Source: Candidatus Omnitrophota bacterium | Lineage (GTDB): Bacteria > Omnitrophota > Gorgyraeia > Gygaellales > Profunditerraquicolaceae | Direction: 5' to 3' | Assembly (NCBI GenBank): GCA_030691865.1 | Contig: JAUYDL010000016.1 | Coordinates: forward strand, 1-62,776 | Length of the DNA: 62,776 bases | Shown here: positions 9,201 through 15,958 of the stretch, piece after piece | Layout: each line of letters opens with the position of its first letter | How positions within the stretch are numbered: position 1 is the stretch's first letter | Position numbers and translations under genes: made by a program | Notes under the pieces: model-generated | The model's database searches: none | Seen by the model: the letters and a program-made list of their open reading frames with translations, nothing else | Told to the model about the DNA's origin: nothing

Positions 9201-10170
9201 GCGCCGGCTTTTTTACGTAGGGATGACGCGTTCTAAAGACCAATTATATCTGAGTAGTGCCGATGATTACGGCGGCAAGCGTTTACGTAAGGTGAGCCAG
9301 TTTGTACTGGAGGCTTTAGGTAAACAGCCTGAGACAGCGCCAAAGAAAAAGACCTCAAGCCTGGAGAGTATCCAGCGTTTTGCTCCGGTTAAGGAGTTGC
9401 CCAAGTCTGTTCTTGGAAAAATTGCCGAAGATAAGTTGGTTTCCTTAAGTTATTATCAGATTGATGATTATCTGACCTGTCCTCTAAAATATAAATATGT
9501 AAATATTTTGCGCGTGCCGATTATGGAGCATCATACGGTTATTTACGGCCGGGCCATGCATGAGGCGGTAAGCCAATATTTGCTGCGTAAGCTTGATGGC
9601 AGTAAGTTTACCCTGGATCAGCTCCTGGATTGTTTTGAAGCTAATTTTGATCCTCAGGGGTTTCTGGATACTAATCATCAAGAGGAACGTTTCCGCATCG
9701 GCAGAGAGGCTTTAGTTAGATTCTATAAGGATGAAGAAAAACGCAGTTTGGTTCCTAAATTTATTGAAAAAGAATTTTCTTTTGTGATTGGCGACAATAA
9801 GATCAGCGGCAGGTTTGACCGTATAGATATGGCAAAGGATGGGGCGGTGATTATGGATTTTAAGACCTCAGCGATTAAGACTCAAGAAGCTGCGGATAAG
9901 CGGGTCAAAGAAAGCAAACAGTTGGCGCTTTATGCTTTGGCTTACCAGCATATTTTCGGGGTAATGCCTGCGGCTGTAGAGTTGTATTTTCTGGAATCCG
10001 GGATTATCGGCAGGCATGAGCTTAGCGAAGAGGACTTAGATGATGTCAAAGAGGATATCCTGGAGGTTTCCGCGGGGATTCGCCAGCAAGATTATCCGGC
10101 TAAACCCGAATATAAGGCTTGCACCTATTGCGCTTACAATCAAATATGCCCTCAGGCGGTAATGCGTTAA
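6214..10170 (+). CDS. UvrD-like helicase with C-terminal PD-(D/E)XK Fe-S nuclease, interrupted by an intein
   Basis: A 1318-residue reading frame of which residues 275-623 are an intein; the spliced product would be 969 aa. Superfamily 1A helicase motifs are all present: Q motif LNKEQVQAVTH, Walker A AGAGTGKT, Walker B LVDEFQDTN, split motif III (VVGDDDQ / CIYRWRGA), VNILTIHKAKGLEF and RRLFYVGMTRSKDQL. The last 230 residues form a RecB/Cas4/AddB-like nuclease: SYYQIDDYLTCPLKYKY, GRFDRIDM, VIMDFKTS, and CTYCAYNQIC near the end. The cysteine at about 1089 and the three near 1303-1311 fit a 4Fe-4S cluster. The product probably unwinds and degrades DNA ends in repair. The ATG has no clear ribosome binding site. 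The protein is not a full AddA. Confidence 0.92.
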   Translation: MDKVLEGLNKEQVQAVTHKDGPLLIIAGAGTGKTRVITQRIAWLINQGLSKTDEILALTFTDKAAKEMQERVDILMPYGYTDIWISTFHAFGDRVLRENALVAGLNPDFKVLAQPEAAVFFREHLFEFTLDYYRPLAEPTRFIEALISFFSRAKDEDISAKEYLKYAQDFLIQAKANPLDKANEELAVQQMEVAAAYAKYQELLAEEGLVDFGNQFYLSLGLLRQHPLILQNYQKQFKYILVDEFQDTNFAQFQIVKLLAGSLKNVTVVGDDDQCLPEDSLIETPVGKKQIKEIKEGDEVLTAVGKSHIGISKVKKVFRRQKKARFITFKTKSGRKITVTSEHKMFCYVPPWPKKLKDKIYYVYLMWKKGLGWRLGITNDLAVRLKLERSADKIVGLRAFKTEREAQYLEVYLSLKYGIPTACFKERKGILITDEWLEKLYKELHTEEGVRKLAEDLDINLDFHHYCLAAVTRGIKVRVKINLHFCYRKYIHCVTLETSDEETLDKIRKIGLRLKKTKKAQTLRYCFTDINKAENFAFRLKELTDGILEYKFTLAKFNIVNLPALMMPASNVLLGHYLPIKKDANIVYDRIVGVEEEVKQDTVYDLEIEKTHNYIANEVVVHNCIYRWRGAAYSNLVNFNKEYPDAENITLIQNYRSTQAILDSAYQLIQNNNPERFEVKANIDKHLVGLTKEGGKPIHLHFDTHSAEADQVSKIIQDKVSLEKFKYRDFAILVRSNSDAQGFIQSLNMQNIPWQFSGNQGLYARGEVKLCINFLRVIANPSDSLSLYYLVSSEIYKVNLADLALCNHFARRRNRTLYAVFSDLEKIPELAEVCDQTKEKIRQILLGIEKFLQVSRDETTGKLLYSFLTDTGYLKYLTHDPTLEKETKIQNIAKFFNQVRDFELVAKEDRVISFIKHLNLLIDSGDDPPTVEADLDQDAVNILTIHKAKGLEFRVVFLVSLVQGKFPLPKRSVQIGLPDCLIKEVLPTGDFHTQEERRLFYVGMTRSKDQLYLSSADDYGGKRLRKVSQFVLEALGKQPETAPKKKTSSLESIQRFAPVKELPKSVLGKIAEDKLVSLSYYQIDDYLTCPLKYKYVNILRVPIMEHHTVIYGRAMHEAVSQYLLRKLDGSKFTLDQLLDCFEANFDPQGFLDTNHQEERFRIGREALVRFYKDEEKRSLVPKFIEKEFSFVIGDNKISGRFDRIDMAKDGAVIMDFKTSAIKTQEAADKRVKESKQLALYALAYQHIFGVMPAAVELYFLESGIIGRHELSEEDLDDVKEDILEVSAGIRQQDYPAKPEYKACTYCAYNQICPQAVMR
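7036..8082 (+). other. intein (349 aa) with GIY-YIG-like endonuclease domain, inserted in helicase motif III
   Basis: The intein begins at Cys275, after GDDDQ, and ends at His622-Asn623, followed by Cys624 of the host. Block A is CLPEDSLIETPVG. Block B has the TxxH element (TSEH, residues 340-343). Block F is VYDLEIEKTHNYIAN and block G is VVVHN. All residues for class 1 protein splicing are therefore in place. Between them, residues 361-420 read YYVYLMWKKGLGWRLGIT, with a downstream Arg and Glu410, resembling the GIY-YIG nuclease order. I see no LAGLIDADG motif. The DNA is AT-rich with frequent aga and ata codons, unlike the flanking helicase, which points to horizontal entry. Confidence 0.92.
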
Positions 10171-10178
10171 TCTAGAAG

Positions 10179-10207
10179 TTGACAACTTGTGTTATTTGGG
10201 CTATAAT
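10179..10207 (+). promoter_or_regulatory. perfect consensus sigma70 promoter for plsC
   Basis: TTGACA (10179-10184) and TATAAT (10202-10207) are separated by 17 nt, a full consensus match. The predicted start near 10214 leaves a leader of about 14 nt before the ATG at 10228. Confidence 0.9.
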
Positions 10208-10227
10208 CAAAGAAGAAAATTAAGGGT

Positions 10228-10947
10228 ATGAATATAATTATTTCTATAGGTATCTGGTTCGTCAGTGGTTTATTGACTATCCTACTTTTCTTCGTGGTCT
10301 TTTTTCTAAATATTCTTCTTTTCCCTTTCGATAAGAAAAAAAAGATTACTCATAGGCAGTGTTTTTGGTGGTCGGATGCTGTTATCGGCTTCAACCCTTA
10401 TTGGAGCGTGAATATAAATGGCCTTGAGAATATAGACCACAAAAGAACTTATGTGATTATCTCTAATCATCAGAGTATGGCGGATATTGTGGCGCTTTAT
10501 CAGACCAAGATGCAGTTTAAATGGGTAGCTAAGGCCAGTTTGTTCAAGATTCCTTTTATCGGCTGGTGTTTGAGTTTGATTAAACACATTAAGCTTAACC
10601 GGGGTGATTTTTCAAGCATCAAAGAGATCTATCAAGAGGCTAGCCGTTGGCTGCAAAAAGATATGTCGGTGTTATTTTTTCCGGAAGGCACGCGCAGCAG
10701 TAGTAATGAAATGGGGGAGTTTCAAAACGGGGCATTTAAGTTGGCGATTAAGGAGAAGAAACCCATTTTGCCGATCTGTTTAAAGGGTACGCACGCGGCC
10801 TTTCCTAAGGGCAGCTGGATTTTTAAAAGTAAAGTTGCGGCAAAAGTTATCGTGCTTGAGCCGATTGCCACCGATGGTTATGGCCCTGATGATTTTGCTT
10901 TACTCAGGGATACTGTCCGTTCCAGGATTCAAGAGGCGCTAGAGTAA
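10228..10947 (+). CDS. plsC: 1-acyl-sn-glycerol-3-phosphate acyltransferase
   Basis: Makes phosphatidic acid by acylating lysophosphatidic acid at the inner membrane. The catalytic HX4D motif is NHQSMAD (His81 and Asp86). The FFPEGTRS substrate loop is at residues 150-157. A hydrophobic N-terminal segment (residues 3-28) anchors the protein in the membrane. The length of 239 aa is typical. The gene has its own perfect promoter with a very short leader. It is followed by a three-hairpin region before the AsmA-like gene. I assign PlsC by motif; other acyltransferases of this family, such as those acting on lipid A or ornithine lipids, cannot be excluded. Confidence 0.9.
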   Translation: MNIIISIGIWFVSGLLTILLFFVVFFLNILLFPFDKKKKITHRQCFWWSDAVIGFNPYWSVNINGLENIDHKRTYVIISNHQSMADIVALYQTKMQFKWVAKASLFKIPFIGWCLSLIKHIKLNRGDFSSIKEIYQEASRWLQKDMSVLFFPEGTRSSSNEMGEFQNGAFKLAIKEKKPILPICLKGTHAAFPKGSWIFKSKVAAKVIVLEPIATDGYGPDDFALLRDTVRSRIQEALE

Positions 10948-10965
10948 ACAGCGTTCGATAAAAAG

Positions 10966-11036
10966 CACCCCGCGCTTATAAGGTATTGCGCGGGTGTCCT
11001 CCTGGCGGAGGACGTCGGCGCGCACTAGGTAGTGCG
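10966..11036 (+). repeat. three consecutive hairpins before the AsmA-like gene (paired-hairpin element, copy 1)
   Basis: The first stem is CACCCCGCGC (10966-10975) with GCGCGGGTG (10988-10996), with one bulged C. The second is TCCTCC (10997-11002) with GGAGGA (11007-11012). The third is CGCACTA (11021-11027) with TAGTGCG (11030-11036), and the start codon follows at once. The first 34 nt are repeated with two changes at 18115-18148. The only Shine-Dalgarno-like sequence lies inside the second stem, so folding could control translation. Confidence 0.75.
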
Positions 11037-12098
11037 ATGAAAAAAAAGTATAAAATTATATTTTGGATCTGTGGTATTTTTTTAGCGATCTTCTTGGTAG
11101 CCAATATTTTGATCGCAGCATTTGCTCCCCGGATTATTGAGCAGCAGATCCAGCAAAATTTAAAACTTAAAGCGAGCCTGGGCAAAATAAGTTTAAGCCT
11201 GCCTTTTACGATTACCCTGGAAAAATTAGAGATCGGCGACCTGGCGAGCATTAAGAAAATATCGCTGACACCTAACCTGGTGGCTTTGTTATTTGGGAAA
11301 ATCGTTATTCATGGCCTAAATATTGTCGAACCGGTGATTAACCTTGAGCAGTCAGTAGATGGTAAGTTAAACCTACCGGTTCTTGATCAAAAAGGTAAGC
11401 CTCCGGCAATTTATTTGACCAGCCTTAATCTGCGCGATGGTAAAATAATTTTTACGGATAAGAAAGTTGCCCTTAAGGGTTTTGGGGTGATTGTAAATAA
11501 GCTGAATATAAAAGTGGCTAAAGTTGTTCTGCCGGTTACATCTCTGGCGACAAATTTCAGCGTAAGTGCCCAGTTGCTTAGTTCTGGCGGCAAGTCTTTT
11601 GGTGATATTACTTTTAGTGGCTGGCTGGATTATCTGGCCAAAGACCTGGATGCGGAATTAGAGGTTAAGGATCTGGATGTGACTAAATTTTCTGTTTACT
11701 GCGGTAATTTTATTTCCAATAGGAAGCTTTCCTCAGCCAGGTTGGATTTAAGTTCAAACTTTAAGGCCAAAAATAATGCTTTAAAGATTATTACCAAGTT
11801 TAATCTTTCTAATCTGGTTTATGCGGATGCGCAGGAGCAGCCACTGAACTTGGATTTGATGAAAAACGCTTTGGATATATTCACCGATCCCAAAGGTAAT
11901 TTACGTTTAGAGTTTAATATTAATACCTTACTGGATAATCCGGCTTTAAGCCAGGAAAAGATTAAAAGTATAATATTAAAGGCGGCCATGAAGAATTTGT
12001 CTAATCAGTCGCCGCAGCAGTTAATTGATAAGGTCACTACGATTATTGATCAGTATAAGGGATTAGGCAAAGAGCTAAAAGCTATTTTTGGCCAATAA
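11037..12098 (+). CDS. AsmA-like / DUF748-type membrane-anchored protein
   Basis: The protein of 353 aa starts with KKKYK, then one membrane helix (about residues 7-30), then a long beta-rich periplasmic part with the pattern of the AsmA/TamB superfamily (LGKISLSLPFTITLEKLEIGD, then NIVEPVINLEQSVDGKLNLP). AsmA-like proteins are linked to lipid transport and outer-membrane biogenesis. Placement after plsC fits an envelope role. I chose the ATG at 11037. A TTG at 10986 would put an odd Gly/Arg-rich stretch, translated from the palindromic element, in front of the anchor. The assignment rests on fold-like patterns, so the exact subfamily is uncertain. Confidence 0.75.
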   Translation: MKKKYKIIFWICGIFLAIFLVANILIAAFAPRIIEQQIQQNLKLKASLGKISLSLPFTITLEKLEIGDLASIKKISLTPNLVALLFGKIVIHGLNIVEPVINLEQSVDGKLNLPVLDQKGKPPAIYLTSLNLRDGKIIFTDKKVALKGFGVIVNKLNIKVAKVVLPVTSLATNFSVSAQLLSSGGKSFGDITFSGWLDYLAKDLDAELEVKDLDVTKFSVYCGNFISNRKLSSARLDLSSNFKAKNNALKIITKFNLSNLVYADAQEQPLNLDLMKNALDIFTDPKGNLRLEFNINTLLDNPALSQEKIKSIILKAAMKNLSNQSPQQLIDKVTTIIDQYKGLGKELKAIFGQ

Positions 12099-12103
12099 AG
12101 TAG

Positions 12104-12781
12104 ATGGAAGAGATTAAATCAAAATCGCTTAAGAATATTGAAGCAAAAATGGAGAATTTAGATATTAATTCTTTACGTTATCATATTTTAGAGAGCGCTA
12201 AGAATTTCAAGTGCTCCTGGATTGAATTGGGCCGTTCTTTGTATTCAGTCTACAAAGATAAGATGTATAAGGAGTGGGGTTATGTTAGTTTTGATATTTA
12301 TGTCAGCCGGGAGATCGGCATTCGCAAGCAAACCGCGATGAAGCTGCTTAAGTCATATTATTTCCTGGAGAAAGAGGAGCCGCAGTATTTAAAAAATGAA
12401 TATGCCGCTTCAACTCAGCCTGCCCATCTGCCCAGTTATGAGTCGGTTAATATTTTACGTCAGGCAAAAAATAATAAGGGGCTGGATGAAAATGATTATC
12501 GCGATTTAAAGAAAGAGATATTTGAAAAAGGCCGGGACGCTCAGGAGCTTAAAAAAAATTTAGGGGTGATTATTCGTCAGAGGCAGGAGTTGGATCCTGA
12601 AGCTGCCCAGGAGAAAAGAAGGCATTCCGCACTAAAAAGGCTGCTTGGCCAGTTACGCCTGCTTAAGCAGGAGGTTGCGGTACTAAAGTTGCTTCCTGTG
12701 CCGTTGATTAAAGATCTGGATAATCTAATTAAAAATATCGATCAAGAGATCCCTGCCTGTCGGTCAGGCAGGAAGGAGTAA
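12104..12781 (+). CDS. conserved-looking hypothetical protein, helical
   Basis: I do not recognise this 225-aa protein. It is charged and mostly helical. Residues 30-85 (WIELGRSLYSVYKDKMYKEWGY, then REIGIRKQTAMKLLKSYYFLEKEEP) look like a helix-turn-helix region with a conserved-looking tryptophan-rich core. The C-terminal half (residues 130-220) is probably a coiled coil. No membrane segment or signal peptide is seen. Its last residues, PACRSGRKE, are encoded by a CCTGCCTG palindrome, which suggests that the palindrome entered the gene end and changed the C-terminus. It is followed closely by the release-factor-like gene. Confidence 0.7.
   Translation: MEEIKSKSLKNIEAKMENLDINSLRYHILESAKNFKCSWIELGRSLYSVYKDKMYKEWGYVSFDIYVSREIGIRKQTAMKLLKSYYFLEKEEPQYLKNEYAASTQPAHLPSYESVNILRQAKNNKGLDENDYRDLKKEIFEKGRDAQELKKNLGVIIRQRQELDPEAAQEKRRHSALKRLLGQLRLLKQEVAVLKLLPVPLIKDLDNLIKNIDQEIPACRSGRKE
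12752..12772. repeat. CCTGCCTG palindrome at a gene end
   Basis: CCTGCCTG (12752-12759) and CAGGCAGG (12765-12772) form an 8-bp stem around a 5-nt loop, TCGGT. It lies in the final codons of the hypothetical gene. The ribosome binding site of the next gene (AAGGAG) directly follows. Similar CCTGCCTG palindromes are at 22524-22544 and 32825-32866. Confidence 0.75.
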
Positions 12782-12786
12782 TCTTA

Positions 12787-13200
12787 ATGCCGGTTGTCGT
12801 TAAAAAAACCCTGACACTAGAAAAAAGGATGGCTCTTTTGGGGGTACGTGAAGAGGATATCGTGGAGAGTTTTATTCGCTCCAGCGGCCCCGGCGGGCAG
12901 AATGTTAATAAGACCTCTACCTGTGTTTATTTAAAACATCTGCCTACTGGCCTTGAGGTAAAATGTCAGCGCCAGCGTTCGCAACTCCTGAATCGTTCTT
13001 TAGCCAGGCACATACTTTTGAGTAAAATTGCGCATAAAATTCAACAGGATAATTTGCAGAGGCAGTCGCTTAAGGCTAAGGTTATGCGCCGGAATCGTCA
13101 AAAGCCAAAAAGTATTAAAATAAAGATCTTAGAGGATAAGCGCCGGCATGCGCAAAAGAAGTTTGCGCGTAGAAAAATTAATGAGATTGAAATTGCATAA
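12787..13200 (+). CDS. class I release-factor-like protein with GGQ motif
   Basis: A 137-aa stand-alone catalytic domain of the class I release factor family. The peptidyl-tRNA hydrolysis loop GPGGQNVNK has GGQ at residues 36-38. The basic tail (RRNRQKPKSIKIKILEDKRRHAQKKFARRK) is typical of ArfB, RF-H or YaeJ-type proteins, which act on stalled ribosomes. There is no codon-recognition domain, so it should act without a stop codon. A ribosome binding site, AAGGAG, precedes the ATG. Which rescue pathway it serves cannot be told from the sequence. Confidence 0.85.
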   Translation: MPVVVKKTLTLEKRMALLGVREEDIVESFIRSSGPGGQNVNKTSTCVYLKHLPTGLEVKCQRQRSQLLNRSLARHILLSKIAHKIQQDNLQRQSLKAKVMRRNRQKPKSIKIKILEDKRRHAQKKFARRKINEIEIA

Positions 13201-13311
13201 ACATTTTCTTGTGTTACAATAAATAAATTCTAAACTTAAAAACAAGCACCTTATGGTTTTTATTCAACGCAGTTCCCCGGAGCGTTAGCGAACGGGGGAA
13301 AGGAGATTAAT

Positions 13312-13437
13312 ATGGTAACGAGCGCAAGTTTTATCGGTGGTTTGATTTCATTGGCTTTAACGGTCTGGTTTGTTTATTTCAGCATTTTAGTAATTCAGAA
13401 GCTGGATAAAGTAATCGAACTGTTAGGAAAGAAATAA
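13312..13437 (+). CDS. small membrane peptide, 41 aa
   Basis: A short reading frame with a good ribosome binding site (AAAGGAG, 6 nt before the ATG). It encodes one membrane helix (SFIGGLISLALTVWFVYFSI) and a charged C-terminal end (KLDKVIELLGKK). Upstream, TTCCCC (13274-13279) and GGGGAA (13295-13300) form a hairpin next to the ribosome binding site. Downstream is a second hairpin at 13451-13484. The function is unknown. The coding call rests on the ribosome binding site, the clean hydrophobic profile and the position between hairpins. Confidence 0.6.
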   Translation: MVTSASFIGGLISLALTVWFVYFSILVIQKLDKVIELLGKK

Positions 13438-13450
13438 ATTAATTCTCGCA

Positions 13451-13484
13451 TTAACCCAGCCCTTGCGTGCAAGAGATGGGTTAA
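13451..13484. repeat. 26-nt hairpin element, intergenic copy
   Basis: TTAACCCA (13451-13458) pairs with TGGGTTAA (13477-13484). Inside is CTTGC (13462-13466) with GCAAG (13469-13473) around a GT loop. The inner 26 nt (13455-13480) match 27018-27043 inside ribE at 24 of 26 positions. One base pair of the stem changes from T-A to C-G and one mismatch becomes a pair. It could act as a terminator for the 41-aa peptide, although the U-tract is weak (GCGTTTATT). Confidence 0.65.
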
Positions 13485-13499
13485 GCGTTTATTAACCTG

Positions 13500-13528
13500 T
13501 TGACTTGTGGAATTAATTATCGTATAAT
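13500..13528 (+). promoter_or_regulatory. sigma70-type promoter for rpsO-pnp
   Basis: TTGACT (13500-13505) and TATAAT (13523-13528) are separated by 17 nt. Transcription should begin near 13535, shortly before the ribosome binding site of rpsO. Confidence 0.85.
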
Positions 13529-13551
13529 CTTTAAGAAAGAGAGGTAGAAAA

Positions 13552-13821
13552 TTGGTTTTGGTAAAGGAACAAAAGGCAAAATTAATTGATGATTTTAAGG
13601 TGCATGCCAGAGATACTGGAAGTGCCGAGGTGCAAATAGCGATTTTAACCGAGAGAATTAATGATTTAGGGCTTCACTTTAAATCGCATAAGAAAGATCT
13701 CCATTCTCGCCACGGGTTGCTGATATTAGTGAGTAGGCGCCGCAGACTCCTCAAGTATCTCAAGGATAAGGATATGAAGAAGTACGAAGAGATACTGGGA
13801 AAGCTTAGCTTGAGGAAGTAA
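13552..13821 (+). CDS. rpsO: 30S ribosomal protein S15
   Basis: Binds 16S rRNA early in small-subunit assembly. The 89-aa sequence has the typical core (DTGSAEVQIAILTERINDLGLHFKSHKKDLHSRHGLL, then RRRRLLKYLK). The start is TTG at 13552 after AGAGAGG; the family normally begins one or two residues from this point. It is followed by pnp, the classic rpsO-pnp pair. Confidence 0.95.
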   Translation: MVLVKEQKAKLIDDFKVHARDTGSAEVQIAILTERINDLGLHFKSHKKDLHSRHGLLILVSRRRRLLKYLKDKDMKKYEEILGKLSLRK

Positions 13822-13858
13822 ACTCCAAAGAGTAAATCCATAAAAAGAAAGAACAATC

Positions 13859-15940
13859 ATGCAAAATAAAAGTTTAAAAATTAAATTTGGCAAAAATGAC
13901 CTTATTTTAGAGACGGGTAGATTGGCCAAGCAGGCTAATGGTTCAGTGACGATTACCTACGGGGCAACCGTTATTTTAGTTACCGCTTGCATGTCTAGCT
14001 CGATCAAGGAAGGGCAGGATTTCTTCCCTCTGACGGTTGAATATCAGGAAAAAACTTATGCCGCCGGCAGGATTCCCGGAGGATTTTTTAAACGTGAGGG
14101 CAGGCCTTCAGAAAATGAAATTTTAGGGAGCCGTCTTATTGACCGGCCCATTCGTCCGTTATTCCCCGAAGGATTTTTAAATGAGGTTCAGGTTATGGCT
14201 ATGGTGCTTTCCAGTGACGGGGAGAATGACCCGAATGTCCTGGCATTGATCGGCTCAAGCGCAGCTTTGTCCATTTCCGATATTCCTTTTAATGGGCCTT
14301 TAGCCAGCTGCCGGGTAGCCAGGATAAATAATGAATTCCTGTTAAATCCTACCTATGCGGAAATTGAGAGCGCGGATTTAGAAGTAGTAGTTGCCGGCAA
14401 TAGTAATGGGGTAGTAATGCTGGAGTCAAAGGCCAAAGAGGTCTCCGAAGAAGAATATTTCCAAGCAGTAAAATTTGGGATGGATAGCCTAAAGCCCATA
14501 CTTGCCTTGCAGGAAGAATTTGCCCGCCTTTACGGCCAGGCAAAAGCTAAAGTTGAACTCAAATTAATTGACCCGGTTTTAATGCGGAAGATTGAAGCAC
14601 TTTCTCAGGAAAAATTAGCCAAGGTTTATAAATTAAGCAAAAAGGAAGAGCGTGAAGAGCAAGTAGCTTTGTTGACTAAAGAGCTGGAAGCTCAGTTAAC
14701 GGCGGAAGGGTTTTTGGGGCCGGATATTCATACTGGCCTGCATGAAGTAGAGAAAAAGCAGGTGCGTAAAATGATTTCGGATGAGGGCAGGCGTATCGAC
14801 GGGCGTTCCTTTAAGCAGATTCGGGAGATTACCTGTGAGGTTTCTGTGCTTCCGCGTACCCATGGCTCAAGTCTTTTTACGCGTGGACAAACTCAGAGTT
14901 TAGCCGTGACTACTTTAGGTACGGGGGAAGATGAACAGTTGATTGAGTCCCTGGATGGAGAGAGAAAGAAGTCTTTCATGCTGCACTATAATTTTCCTTC
15001 TTTTAGTGTCGGTGAAACCAGGCCGGTGCGCGGCCCCGGCAGGCGTGAAATTGGCCATGGCGCTTTAGCGGAAAAGGCTTTGCTGGCGGTAATGCCGTCA
15101 AAAGAGAAATTCCCTTATACGGTAAGAGTAGTTTCTGAAATTTTAGAATCCAATGGTTCCAGCAGTATGGCTTCGATTTGCGCGGCTACCTTGTCATTGA
15201 TGGATGCCGGAGTCCCGATTAAAGAAGCAGTAGGGGGCGTGGCCTTAGGATTAGTCAAGGAAGGTAATAAGACGGCAATTTTGACGGATATCGCCGGATT
15301 AGAGGATCATTTTGGGGATATGGATTTTAAGGTTGCCGGAACCCGCAGCGGGATTACGGCGGTGCAGTTGGACCTTAAGAATGCCGGGATTTCACTGGAT
15401 TTGCTTAAGGAATGCCTGGCGCAATCTAAAGAAGGAAGATTATTTATCTTAGATAAAATGAGCGCGGCATTAAACAGCCCTCGAGAAGAACTTTCCAGTT
15501 TTGCCCCGCGCATCGATGTATTAAAGATTAATACTGAAAAAATCGGAGAGCTTATCGGCCCGGGAGGCAAGACGATTAAGGCAATCATTGCCGCCACCGG
15601 CGCGAGCATTGATATTAAAGATGACGGTACGGTTTTAGTGGGTTCAGTGGATGCTGTTAAATCCGATGCGGCGATTAAAATGATCAGAGCGATCACCGAT
15701 GAAGTAGAGGTGGGCAGAATTTATTTTGGTAAGGTAAAACGGATTATGCCATTTGGTGTATTTGTAGAGCTGGCCCCGCGTAAAGAGGGGCTGGTGCATG
15801 TATCCGAGCTATCCAACACCTTCGTTAAGAAAATTGATGATGTGGTTAAGGTTGGAGATGAATTTAAAGTTAAGGTTATCGGCATAGATGAACTGGGCAG
15901 GATTAATTTAAGCAAAAAACAGGCTGAAGCACCGCAGTAA
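13859..15940 (+). CDS. pnp: polyribonucleotide nucleotidyltransferase
   Basis: Phosphorolytic 3'-5' exoribonuclease and RNA tailing enzyme, a degradosome component. Two RNase PH domains cover most of the protein (RIPGGFFKREGRPSENEILGSRLIDRPIRP and, in the second, GRREIGHGALAEKAL). The KH domain follows (IGELIGPGGKTIKAI, about residue 560), then the S1 domain (GKVKRIMPFGVFVELAPRKEGLVH, about residues 617-640). The length of 693 aa is typical. The start is ATG at 13859, 37 nt after rpsO. Confidence 0.97.
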   Translation: MQNKSLKIKFGKNDLILETGRLAKQANGSVTITYGATVILVTACMSSSIKEGQDFFPLTVEYQEKTYAAGRIPGGFFKREGRPSENEILGSRLIDRPIRPLFPEGFLNEVQVMAMVLSSDGENDPNVLALIGSSAALSISDIPFNGPLASCRVARINNEFLLNPTYAEIESADLEVVVAGNSNGVVMLESKAKEVSEEEYFQAVKFGMDSLKPILALQEEFARLYGQAKAKVELKLIDPVLMRKIEALSQEKLAKVYKLSKKEEREEQVALLTKELEAQLTAEGFLGPDIHTGLHEVEKKQVRKMISDEGRRIDGRSFKQIREITCEVSVLPRTHGSSLFTRGQTQSLAVTTLGTGEDEQLIESLDGERKKSFMLHYNFPSFSVGETRPVRGPGRREIGHGALAEKALLAVMPSKEKFPYTVRVVSEILESNGSSSMASICAATLSLMDAGVPIKEAVGGVALGLVKEGNKTAILTDIAGLEDHFGDMDFKVAGTRSGITAVQLDLKNAGISLDLLKECLAQSKEGRLFILDKMSAALNSPREELSSFAPRIDVLKINTEKIGELIGPGGKTIKAIIAATGASIDIKDDGTVLVGSVDAVKSDAAIKMIRAITDEVEVGRIYFGKVKRIMPFGVFVELAPRKEGLVHVSELSNTFVKKIDDVVKVGDEFKVKVIGIDELGRINLSKKQAEAPQ

Positions 15941-15958
15941 AAGCGTTTAACTTTAGAA

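Noticed and set aside
10986..11036. TTG start adding 17 residues to the AsmA-like protein
   Set aside because: The added residues come from the palindromic element, have no family likeness, and would precede the membrane helix with an odd Gly/Arg stretch.
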